A DNA stretch of 64,000 nt from Azolla caroliniana (Eukaryota > Polypodiophyta), in assembly GCA_043228905.1 (NCBI GenBank), contig JBHGNT010000005.1:22444001-22508000 (forward strand). The letters are read 5' to 3'. How positions within the stretch are numbered: the stretch's first letter is position 1; the number at the start of each line of letters is the position of its first letter. This document shows, in pieces, positions 24,550 to 34,166 of the stretch. The notes beneath the pieces were generated by a model, which made no database searches, was not told the DNA's origin, and worked only from the letters and a program-made list of their open reading frames with translations. The translations under genes were made by a program, and so were the position numbers.

Positions 24550-24970
24550 ACCCTAGCATCAAGGAAGTTTGCTCGATTCGAGAAGACCTCCTCGATACCA
24601 CGCAAACTGGAAAGGAAGCTTAAGATTCCATATCTTGCATCCAATTAGAACGCAAAAAATTGTTTTGATGTGTCTTTTGGATCGTTTTGCTTGCTTCCCA
24701 TGAGATTCTAGAAAGTCATTGCGAGGGACTTTTTTGAACCTTAAGCATGTCTTCAACAACCCTTTCCTTGTCCATTAGAGCATTTCAACCTTTATACATT
24801 GAAGATCTCTTGCCTTTCGAGGCACCAATTTCTTAACCCCTATGTGTACATCTTCTATAGTAAAGAAGGGAGGCACATGTGAAAGAGAACCATAACACAT
24901 GATATTTTCAACAATTGATAGCTCATACATTCTCACTAATTGCAATTGCTCATTCACCATCATCATGATT
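24550..24970 (-). pseudogene. LINE-B remnant with the RT core deleted
   Basis: The - strand 24775-24966 gives FFTIEDVHIGVKKLVPRKAR, the region just before RT. From 24760 downward it reads LRFKKVPRNDFLESHGKQAK, matching the C-terminal part of LINE-B at 41090-41150 (LRFKKAPHINFLELHGKQAK in the same frame). Everything between, including the catalytic domain, is missing and the two ends join near 24770. Confidence 0.7.
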
Positions 24971-26100
24971 TTGTTATGATATAGATATCCTTTACATTAA
25001 TTGTATGACAATGTATATCATAGAAAGTTACAAGGTTATGACAAGGGAATGAGTGGATTTTAACAAATACTTGTGCCCCCACACTTGTATGATCATACAA
25101 ATGTTGGACAATTGAGCTTGTTATCTCAAAATAAATTGCAATCCTTGCTAAGAATAAGTATTCAAGTGTTATGTATTTGCTTTACATCTTAGATTCCATG
25201 CTAAAGGTTCTAAGATACACAGACTACCCCATGGAGACTCAATTACCGTTCAAAAAAAGACATACTTGTAATTGCACCAAATATAAGAGAACTATAAGGG
25301 TGATAGTATAAGTTTCGACCTTGAGTGTTTAAGTCCCTCCTCCCTCTCCCTGTCTCTCTATTGAATCACCTTCTTTAATCTTAGACCTTGGAAGCCTAAT
25401 TAATGTATTACGCCTAATATTGCATTTCATAAAGTGGATTGTGGACTAATTAAAGCTCAAAGGTGTTGATGATTGCATTTCTCTTTGCTCTTTTATCAAG
25501 TGCTTTAGAGTGTTGTACAATTTCTTCTTGGTTTAAGTAATTGTTTAATCGTGCTATTGTGATTAAGATGCAAGGTAAGATTAGTGCGTGCAAAGCATTT
25601 AGCAGATACATCAGAAGCTCAAGAGTGGCCAACATCCACTCTCACTTGTTTTGCCAACAAAACAGTGGATAATGCTACATCTGTTACCACACACCGACCT
25701 TGAGTTTGGTCTCACGAAGAATGGTCAGGTAAGACATAACATTCGGCAAAAATACCGAAAGAGGGCTACATCTTCTGTGAGAATATACCGAGAGAGACCA
25801 CATTGTTATTGGCGAAGACAAGAATGTGGGAAGAAAGCCGATCTCGTTATTCTTCCCCTAATACAAGGATTTTAACTTGAAAAAGCAAGCCTTGGGGGCC
25901 GTATGCATGCATCTTCAGGAGGGCTATTTTTGCGCATAGGGTACTCGGGTCCCGCCTCCACGGCCCTCGGGTTTGGCCTCACGGGCTCTTGGGTTTGGTC
26001 TCACGAGCTCTCGGTGTTTGGCCTGCCTCCGGGCCTTCGGGTGGCGGCTTGGCTTCACTTCACGAACCCTCGAGGTAAGCTGCCTAAGCCGCCTAAGCCG
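24971..26100. other. Intergenic DNA upstream of the PP2C gene
   Basis: AT-rich until about 25640, then increasingly GC-rich. 25970-26050 holds three spaced copies of 'ggtttgg(c/t)ctcacg(g/a)gctct', and a related copy lies at 25690-25706. This looks like the remains of an LTR or a GC-rich retroelement, but no termini were found. Confidence 0.4.
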
Positions 26101-26147
26101 TCTAAGCTACCACCACCACCACAATGGATGGTCCTTCAAAGCTTCTG

Positions 26148-26190
<43 letters not shown>

Positions 26191-28113
26191 CACTCTGTTC
26201 TGAAGCTGCCATTGTTGATGGCGATGGCGATGGCGATGATGATCCGTTTCTTCTTCTTCTTCTCCTCCTCTCCATCGTCTTAATCGTTTCTTTCCCTGCG
26301 AAGGACGAACCTCTTACCTTCTCCAATCTCTGCGCATCAGGTCAGTTTAATGAACTCGCGGCCTTCTTGAGCTGTTCTCTTCTATTGTTCCATCTCTGTC
26401 TGATTAAGTTCCTCAAGCTAGACACACACACACACACACGCACATAATCTTTCTGTTCGATCTCTGTGACGTATAGAGGTACCGGAAAACACACGGTTTC
26501 GTGATCATTCTTTTCTGTTTGAATCTTCCTTCTCGGGAAAGACAAAACTTTTCTGTTCGATCTTCTTGCACCATTTAGGTCGGCGAAACACAGAAGTTTG
26601 AAGGAGATGGCCTGATTTTCCTTCTCCGCGTCAATTCAGGAAACATGGCGTTCTGTTTCATCTCTATAGAAACACAAAGCTGCATCAGATTTTTCATTTC
26701 CTGTTTGATATTCCTTGTCCTCAAAAGGTCAAGGGAATACAAAGTTTAGTCAGATTTTGTTCTTTGATCTTCTCACATAGTTGGGTCAAGGAGACACAGA
26801 ATGTCAGGATCTTTTTTGCTGTTCGATCTTCTTTCATTGTTAGGTCAAGGAAATGCAAAGTTTTAAGGAACTTTTTTCCTCTTCTGTTTGAGATTTCTCG
26901 CCATAAGGTCATCAGAAGAGCCGATGTTTAGGAACCTCTATTCCTTCTTCTTTTCCATCTCGACGCATAAGATCAGCAAATATGCAAAGCGTTAAAAAGA
27001 TCTTGCTGTTTCATCTTTGCGCTGAAGGTCAAGGAATTATACCAAATTGATCACTCAGAAAACGCAGTTGAAAGGAGCTTCGGATGTTTGGTCTCTGAGT
27101 ATAGGCTTAAGGAAACAGAAAGCTTCAAAGAGCTTTTGCTGATGGCCCTCTGCACAGAAGATCTGTTTTTCTTCCATTCATGTGCTTGCGATCAAGGCAG
27201 CACACAAATTTAAGTAGCTTTTGCTGCCAGGTCTCTGGCCATAAGGTCAAGGAAACTCAAAGCTTTGAGAAAATACAAAGCTTTATGGAGCTTTCGATGA
27301 TTGATCTCGTATAATGTCAACAAGACACAAAGCTTTATTGAGTTTTTGATGTTGACCCTCTGCAGATAAGGTCAAGGAAACCCAAAGGTTTAAGATGAAC
27401 ATAGTTCAATGAATTGAACACAAATTGTCAGGAAAACACACATTTAAGGAGATTTTGATGTTGGATCTCTGTGCATAGGTCGATGAAATAAAAAACTTTA
27501 TGGACATACCAAAGTTATAATAAGCTTTTGCTGTTTGATTTCTTTACAAAATGGTTAGGGAAACAAAGGTTTAAGGAAAACACTTAATTCTGTCCTACTT
27601 GTGCATGTAAGGTCAAAGAAAAACATATTTAAGGATCGTCTTCCAGTTATCTGATTGTACGCCTTAGGGGTTAGGAGTGCCTTTAAAGAAATCTTGAAGA
27701 CATATGTAGAACCTTCCAAGTTTTTCTGTGTGATTTTATAGTAAGGCTTTTTATACAATCTTCTTCTTCCTAATTGAGAATTCTCTAGCAAGTTGCAATA
27801 TTTGAGGTCGTTTGTTGTTTTTTGACATTTCTAACTCACTACACTGGTTTACTCTTCATCTTAGCTTCATCAAGAAAGCAGACATTCTTTGTGAGGATCT
27901 TTATCTCAAAAGAACAAAAAGGAGAACAAACGTTTGGCATCCATATCCTCTTGGATGACATGATGATCCAATCTAAGATATCGTAAATGTCGGCCACCAG
28001 GTTTCAGATTGAACTGCAGTTTGATTGCTCCGTTGGGGTATAAACTACAAGTTTACGAGTGAATTAGACTAGATTTAGGTCCAACCTGAATCACAACTCA
28101 TTTTGTCTCAATA
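26101..28113 (+). promoter_or_regulatory. Probable 5' leader region of the PP2C gene
   Basis: It starts with a (CT)n tract (26153-26187) and a short open frame from ATG 26124 (107 codons, low complexity, leucine/serine-rich) that could be an upstream ORF. A sequence CGCATCAG|GTCAGT at 26334-26345 has the form of a 5' splice donor, and CCACCAG|G at 28004-28012 of an acceptor, so a leader intron spanning the repeat array is plausible but unproven. An (AC)n run lies at 26424-26439. Confidence 0.4.
26325..27640 (+). repeat. Degenerate array of ~58-bp units upstream of PP2C
   Basis: Roughly 17 units share the layout 'aaggtcaaggaaacacaaagcttt.aaggagcttttgctgtt.gatctctgcgcat'. Clear unit starts are at about 26578, 26725, 26782, 26841, 26906, 26969, 27026, 27103, 27242, 27310, 27368, 27478, 27552 and 27610; spacing is 50-77 bp. 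Each unit ends pyrimidine-rich and the next begins (A)AGGTCA, so every junction resembles an exon/intron border. No protein-coding meaning was found. Confidence 0.75.
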
Positions 28114-29641
28114 ATGAGTATCTTTTCTGCTTGCTGTAATCCATTGACAAGATGTCTACGGCCGGGTGATAGCATACATGAAGAAGAACAAGGTTCTCTA
28201 CTATGGCACAAAGGTCTTACCCAATGCACGACCGGGGACTTCTCCATAGCTGTTGTGCAAGCAAATGAAGTTTTGGAGGATCAAAGTCAAGTTAAAGTAG
28301 GGCATTATGGTACTCTTATTGGCATCTATGATGGTCATGGAGGTACAGAAGCATCTCGATTTGTTGCAAATTGCTTGTTTCCGAAGATTGAAGGTAGAGC
28401 TTAGTGGGCTGTTATAATGCTGTACTTATTTCTGTAATAATTTCTTACTTATGTCCATATTTTCTTATGCTTTAGTAGATCTTGTGCAGGTTTTGCTCAA
28501 GATGTAGGGGGAATGTCATTGAAAGTTTTGAAGCAAGCCATTAGTGCAGTAGAGGAAGAATTTGGCAGCATTGTTGAGAAGAATTGGCCATCTGAACCTA
28601 AAATAGCTTCTGTTGGAACATGTTGCATTGTGGGAGCTATAAGTGGAAACAATTTGTATGTGGCTAACCTTGGGGATTCAAGGGTTGTTTTGGGGACACA
28701 AAAGCAAGGAAAAATAGTAGCATTGAGGATTTCAGACGAGCATAATGCAGGAAATGAGGAGGTGCGGAAGGAGTTGAAAGAACAACATCCTGATGATTCA
28801 CAGATCGTTGTGCTCAAGCATGGTGTTTGGCGTGTAAAAGGGGTTATCCAGGTGAATCATTAATATTACCAACATAATCATTGCTTCAGTATGCTTATTT
28901 GAGGTTTTATCAGCACTTAATGGAGGCAGTGGCATGCTGGAGTGAGAAAGTCAATCCTTTGGAGTGTCAGGTTATCTTGACATTTTCTGAATTTAAACAT
29001 TTGGAGAAATTTGCAGGTGTCAAGGTCGATTGGTGATGTGTATTTGAAGAAGCCGCAACTGAATAAAGATCTGTGTTTTAGCCATGGGGGAGTAGCTATC
29101 TCCTTCAAGAAGCCTGTTTTATCAGCTGAGCCATCTCTTCATGAGAAAGTGCTTACGGTGGAAGACCGTTTTTTGATATTTGCATCTGATGGACTATGGG
29201 AGCAGGTAACAGACCAGGAAGCTGTTGAGATAGTGCATAAAGGATCAAGAGATGTACGTATCTTTTCGTTGACATACTTTGTTATTGATATTATTGATTT
29301 ACTTGCACACTGTTTTTGATCTGACTGATTCGTTCACACACCAGGGAATTGCCAAAAGACTAGTACGAGCTGCTCTTCAGCAAGTTGCAAAGAAGCGTGA
29401 GATGCGTTATTCTGATCTCAAGAAGGTTGAGCCTGGTATAAGACGCCATTTTCACGATGATATCAGTGTGGTGGTTGTGTTTCTTGATCATAACATGATG
29501 GGCATTCAAACTTCAACGAAAGGTAGAGCTTGCAAAATTTCGATGGACAGTGTGAATGCACCTATAAATATTTTCTCTTCTGAAAGACTGCAGAATATTC
29601 ATCTTAAATCACAGAGAACAAATCCGGTTGCTCTTTTTTGA
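28114..29641 (+). CDS. Protein phosphatase 2C, plant clade D-like
   Basis: A metal-dependent Ser/Thr phosphatase. Exons are 28114-28393, 28490-28851, 29017-29253 and 29345-29641, all with GT-AG borders and consistent phases, giving 391 residues, the usual size for clade D. Metal-binding and catalytic motifs are in order: YDGHGG (D73), NLGDSR (about D156), ASDGLWE (about D272) and FHDDIS (D331-D332). The stretches HPDDSQIVVLKHGVWRVKG and SRSIGDVYLKKP are characteristic of clade D. Known members of that clade dephosphorylate plasma-membrane H+-ATPase and are inhibited by SAUR proteins; applying that role here is inference. The start fits the family N-terminus (MSIFSACCNPLTRCLRPG). Nothing essential is missing. 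Confidence 0.93.
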
Positions 29642-29910
29642 ACATTGGGATGGGATAAAAATGGATAGGTTTTCCCTTTATGCTTTACTTTTTAAACTTA
29701 TCCTCTCAAACTTCTTAAATTGAAGTATGTGAATCATCACATTTATATATACCTTTGAAACTCGATGTAATTACCAATGACTATGATTGCAGGCTACAAT
29801 TGCATGATTGTTTCTAAACAGTAGAAACGATAATTTTGTAAATTATAAATTGTAATGCTCCATAGAGCAATGTAATAAAACACGTTGTCATATATTGACA
29901 ACGTGTTATA
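29642..29910 (+). terminator. PP2C 3' UTR with poly(A) signal and perfect hairpin
   Basis: AATAAA lies at 29874-29879. Overlapping its end, 29879-29890 (AACACGTTGTCA) pairs perfectly with 29896-29907 (TGACAACGTGTT) across a 5-base loop TATAT. Whether this is the used poly(A) signal cannot be told from sequence. The hairpin could also be a small terminal-inverted remnant. Confidence 0.6.
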
Positions 29911-29959
29911 ACCATATCCAATGCCAGTATAAGCATGGTGTACAATATTTCTTAAAGAA

Positions 29960-30020
29960 ACATAGCTAATCATTCTTCTTTGTTTTCTTTGTTTTCTTTG
30001 TTTTCGTTGTTTTCTTTGTT
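29960..30020 (+). repeat. (CTTTGTTTT)n short tandem repeat
   Basis: Five copies of a 9-10-base unit (ctttgtttt) with one variant (cgttgtttt) in intergenic DNA. Confidence 0.8.
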
Positions 30021-30351
30021 GAGGAAGCAGATTATTGATTGTAAATATCTCATCATCATAACTAGTATCAGAACAAACTTTGATGATTCCTTCCCTTGTA
30101 CCTTGTATTAGTATGGCAATGGCATTTGTCTATGAAGCTTGATTTTTCAATATATTGAGAAAGATTATTTAATTCTATTTGTTAAGGCGAGGAGAAATTA
30201 GACATACATTTCTTTACCTCTATTTTTGTTTATTATTGGCGATATACAATTTGTATAAAAGAGCCAATGATCATCACCAATCAATAGTGTAGTGCTTCTC
30301 TAAAGGGGTCCAATTCGGTACAATCTAAAGAGGCTTAGCGAGGTAGATTTG

Positions 30352-30712
30352 ATGGTTATTGATAGTGCAACCATTTTGGTTTTTAATTGAGCGATTTTAC
30401 CAAAGCACCCTTAAACATATTCACAAAATTCTCAAATTACCCCTCAAATTTTGAGAAGTGCTATTGCATACATACATGTACAAATTCAATTCTTACTAAG
30501 AGGGACAAAGCTTATAAGTTATATTGTTGTAGTTTAGTTGGTGATGGTTATTGATAGTGCAATCATTTTGCTTTTTAATTGATGATTTTAACTTCACAAA
30601 ATTCTCAAGTTACCCTCTCAAATTTCGAGAAGTGCTACTACATACATGTATAAATTCAATTCGTATGAAGAGAAAAAAGCCTAACTTGTTGTAGTTTAGT
30701 TGGTGAGGTTGT
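30352..30712 (+). repeat. Tandem duplication of ~180 bp
   Basis: 30352-30541 and 30545-30712 share 'ggttattgatagtgcaa.c', 'ttcacaaaattctcaa.tt', 'tttcgagaagtgctact/attgcatacat' and 'ttgttgtagtttagttggtga'. The copies differ by many substitutions and a deletion, so the event is old. No ORF. Confidence 0.75.
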
Positions 30713-30858
30713 GAAGTGAAGGCCAAAATTGCATTTGACCCTACATTCCACAATGGCATCTAGTAGCTTAAGCCATATCTATGGTGTTAAAGAGTCATGT
30801 CGTAACTAAAGCCATCTATATGGTGTAATAAAGAGGCAAACATGTAGTAACTCAAGAC

Positions 30859-31880
30859 ATGAATGGTGTAGTAAAGACGTTTGAAAGTCGAGCCTTGAAC
30901 TCAAGTGTTTGCGAAGCTATTTTGGAAGCTATCTTCTATTTTGTGAGAAAGTGTTTCTTTGAAAAGCAATGGTGGGCAAATCACTTTGGTGATGGCTTTA
31001 CACAAGACATGTTTATTTCCTTGTACAAAAAATTAAGAGGATGCCAAACATATTCCTTGGGGGAACATATCATAAAGGTTCCCTTTTTTCAGTATACAGT
31101 AAAGCTAGGAAGGTCATTACTAAGGTCTATGAATGTAATGACGCCAGCAACACAAAAACATTGGACTGACTGGGGTGTTTCAACGTTGCAGTTGAAAACA
31201 TATTGGAGATGGATATGGTCTTTCAAGGGGTCTTCTAAATTTATTCTTTTTAGATGGCTATTAGTGCATGCTGCATTACCAGTTGGCCAAACGTTAAAAG
31301 GGAATGTCGCACAAAATCTCAGGCAATGTGAATTATGCTATGCAACGCCGGAGACTAAGCATGCCCTTTGGTATTGTCCCTTGGCTCAACAAGTATGGAA
31401 TAAAGTTCTTTCTTTATTCCTAACAATCATTGTTGGTTGCTTGTTCTCATGGGGAGCAACGGTGTGGGGAGTATTACACTCTAGCCTGATGTTGTATGAG
31501 GCAGATGATATGCAAGAGGCCATGACGGCGTATAACAGAAGATTGATATCAGTTAGTCTGTTTCAGCAACCTCGAAAGCAAATGCGATCTATCGAGATTT
31601 GGAAAACTGTGACTACAATAACATTATGGGTATTATGGAAATGTAGATGCAGTCGACTTTACGATGCCGCAAAACTTGGCATTCCAGAGGTATTGCTTTA
31701 GATATGGGAAACATTGTTGACAGTAGTTTGTGGCCAGTATGATAACATGGCTGGTTCTCCAGAAAATATTCATAAAAGAAGGATGAAGCTTCTTCACTTA
31801 TGGAGGAAGGTGCCTCTCTTTGAAATGACAAACCAAAGACCTCAATGGAATTATCATCTTCCATGGACCTTTTCTTGATA
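30859..31880 (+). pseudogene. LINE-C: C-terminal zf-RVT protein fragment
   Basis: An open frame 30859-31701 (280 codons) contains FKGSSKFILFRWLLVHAALP and a zinc-binding stretch with CELC, HALWYC and a following QQVW, the zf-RVT domain found after RT in plant LINEs. Beyond the TAG the same frame goes on (QYDNMAGSPENIHKRRMKLL) to about 31880, so a single stop splits it. No RT core precedes it; the element is 5' truncated. The sequence differs clearly from the LINE-A copies nearby. Confidence 0.75.
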
Positions 31881-32046
31881 TAAAACCAACATGTTAATGT
31901 ATCGTTTAAGGCTCAACAACCCTATATAAGTTGTTTTTGTATGTACAAGTTTAGGTGTACATACATTACGTTGTAAACCTACGGGCAGATAACTTTCACT
32001 TGTACTTTCTCGATGTTTTAATACTATTGAAGAAAATCTTTCAGGG

Positions 32047-32341
32047 AAAAAGAGAGGATGCCAAACATAGGATTCGTTACATGCCCAATTGATAAAGCCA
32101 TTCGGGTTATTCTATTGCAACTTTGGCCAATGTCAATGAGGGAAAATTTCAAGCTAGAGCTTTGTGCTCTTGGGCATATAAGGCTATGTTGGACTACTTT
32201 AGGTACTGGGGTACATGGCACAAGTTACAACAAGAGAGCATGAAGAAATGGGTTGATGGTCTCTGTGGGAGTACCACAAATGGCTACATAGGCCAAAAGG
32301 AGAATTGTGGTTTGACAAATTATGGAATTGAATTTGTATAG
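32047..32341 (+). pseudogene. LINE-A C-terminal scrap
   Basis: Reads FQARALCSWAYKAMLDYFRY, then WGTWHKLQQESMKKWVDGL, which parallels the FRYWGLWFNWN region at 32950-33010 and HYWGLQHNWN at 8150. Short, shifted and truncated. An (AAAAT)n run follows at 32398-32417. Confidence 0.5.
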
Positions 32342-32505
32342 GCTCCTTGTCCTTGGAGGTTTACAACAAAAATGGGGTATTTACCCATTCATCGAAAGTA
32401 AAAATAAAATAAAATAAAACTTAAGCTAAAGAGTTCTAGTAAAAAACATGCTCTATAAAGGAAAATGACTTTATACTATGTCATTTCCATCCAAGTCTCT
32501 CGAAA

Positions 32506-32543
<38 letters not shown>

Positions 32544-32593
32544 AAGAAAGAAATATTAATGTCTTCCAAGGCCAAAATTGTCCCATGAGAGAG

Positions 32594-32622
32594 AGAGAGA
32601 GAGAGGGGGGGGGGGGGGGGGG
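32594..32622 (+). repeat. (GA)n tract running into an 18-G homopolymer
   Basis: After eight GA units the sequence is 18 consecutive G (32605-32622). It forms the 5' border of the following LINE-A copy. A further (GA)n tract lies at 32508-32538. Confidence 0.9.
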
Positions 32623-33300
32623 TTTCATAAGCCCATTACTTGGTGGCTTCATGTGATCAAGGCAGGTTGGTGTTCTCGATTAATGCTACGAGCCAAGGTA
32701 TTTGTTTGGAGAGTTATGATTGGAGCTTTACCATTGGGGGATGCATTAAAAAAAAGAAACATTACTAAAGGATTGTGTTTCTTTTGTTCGGTAGAATTGG
32801 AACATAGTAGGCATCGATTTATTTCTTGCCCGATGGCAAGGATGGTTTGGAGGTGTATCAGTTTAGTGTGGATGTCTCTAACCGGAGTACGTCTATCTTC
32901 CTTCAATTGGGTTTTTGCACATATGGAGAACAACGAACCAATGCCTCATTCTCAAATTATTTTTGAGTTCTTGAGGTATTGGGGGCTATGGTTCAATTGG
33001 AATATGCGGAATGCCTTCATTTTTTATTCACAAGTGGGAGTGAGAAAATATGTTCTAAAGTTAAAATGACTTCTTTTGTGGCAATTGACAGTGCTAGAGA
33101 AGTCACGAAATCTCAGCCAGGAAGAGAGAGAACTCTGCAAGGTCACATATCATCATATTCGCCATTTGAATTGGTGTGTAGGGTGGCATTGAGTTTGGTG
33201 TCGTAGTTTTCTTTAGATCCCTAGATAGATGGGGTTCTATAGTTTGTTGTAAGTTAGTCATGGTGGTGTTTTTTCTTTCGTAATGAAAGCCATTATTTAC

Positions 33301-33304
<4 letters not shown>
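32623..33304 (+). pseudogene. LINE-A fragment: zf-RVT and 3' end
   Basis: The open frame up to 33069 has LRAKVFVWRVMIGALPLGDA, then LCFFCSVELEHSRHRFISCP, the same zf-RVT pattern and wording as the copy at 7833-8216. The 3' untranslated part ends 'cgtaatgaaagccattatttacaaaaa' and passes into (GA)n at 33306-33350. It is 5' truncated inside the protein and bordered by (GA)n on both sides. Confidence 0.8.
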
Positions 33305-33351
<47 letters not shown>

Positions 33352-33354
33352 ACT

Positions 33355-33659
33355 ATATCCATGCCCATTTGACACTGGAGGAGCCAAGAGAAACAGAGAG
33401 ATAGATGATGCATACGAGGGGTATTTTGGGAGATATTGTAAATACGAGGGGTATTTCGGGAGATGTCGAAAATACGAGGGGCATGACGTTGTAAATACGC
33501 GAAAATACGAGGGGTATTTGGGGAAATACGCCTAACAATACGTACATTTGGCTCTGTGGGGATGTATATATACATACCAGACAGAGAGACTGTGAGGGAG
33601 AGGGTGTACAGAGCATCCATGCCCATCTGACGCGTGGAGGAGCCAAGAGAAACAGAGAG
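33355..33659 (+). promoter_or_regulatory. Duplicated 5' flank of the PyrP2-like gene
   Basis: A ~50-bp segment ('atccatgcccat.tgac...ggaggagccaagagaaacagagaga') occurs at 33355-33405 and again at 33614-33660, where its last bases include the A of the start codon. Between the copies are four repeats of 'aaatacgaggggtattt.ggga' (33413-33525) and a TATATATAC stretch (33567-33575) that may be the TATA box. The duplicated unit therefore spans leader sequence. Confidence 0.55.
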
Positions 33660-34095
33660 ATGATTCCTACTGCCCTTCTATATCCAACTCCTCTCCCAAA
33701 CACCTCCTGTGTAAGCTCTCCATCGTTTCTGCTTTGCTCTGTTCTAGAAGTAATTCCTTTCATAACCTACTTCTGACAGCACCTCCCAAATTTGATTATG
33801 GTTTCCCTGTCCTAGAACTAAATTCGTGTATATGTCAAAAGAACATAGTTGTTATGTACTCTAAATCATTTTTTGTTTCCTCTTCTTTTCTTTTTCTCTT
33901 TGTTGTTTGTTTTGTTTATTTAGGCTTCCAATCTGATGAAACCATGGTCTGCATCGGGGATATCATTGAGGTTATTGAAGAGGAAGGCAGGATTATACAG
34001 TAGAAACCATCATAAAGGGTTGAGCGTGGATGTGATCAAGATGACTAGATCATTGTTCATTGACGAGGTATGTTGCTTACTAATTTTGTGTTATA

Positions 34096-34166
<71 letters not shown>

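Noticed and set aside
26124-26447. 107-codon frame with ATG upstream of PP2C as an independent gene
   Set aside because: Low-complexity (CT)n and (GAT)n translation; at best an upstream ORF in the leader.
33103-33763. Ser-Leu-rich - strand frames across 33305-33352
   Set aside because: Antisense translation of (GA)n and of the PyrP2 leader repeats.
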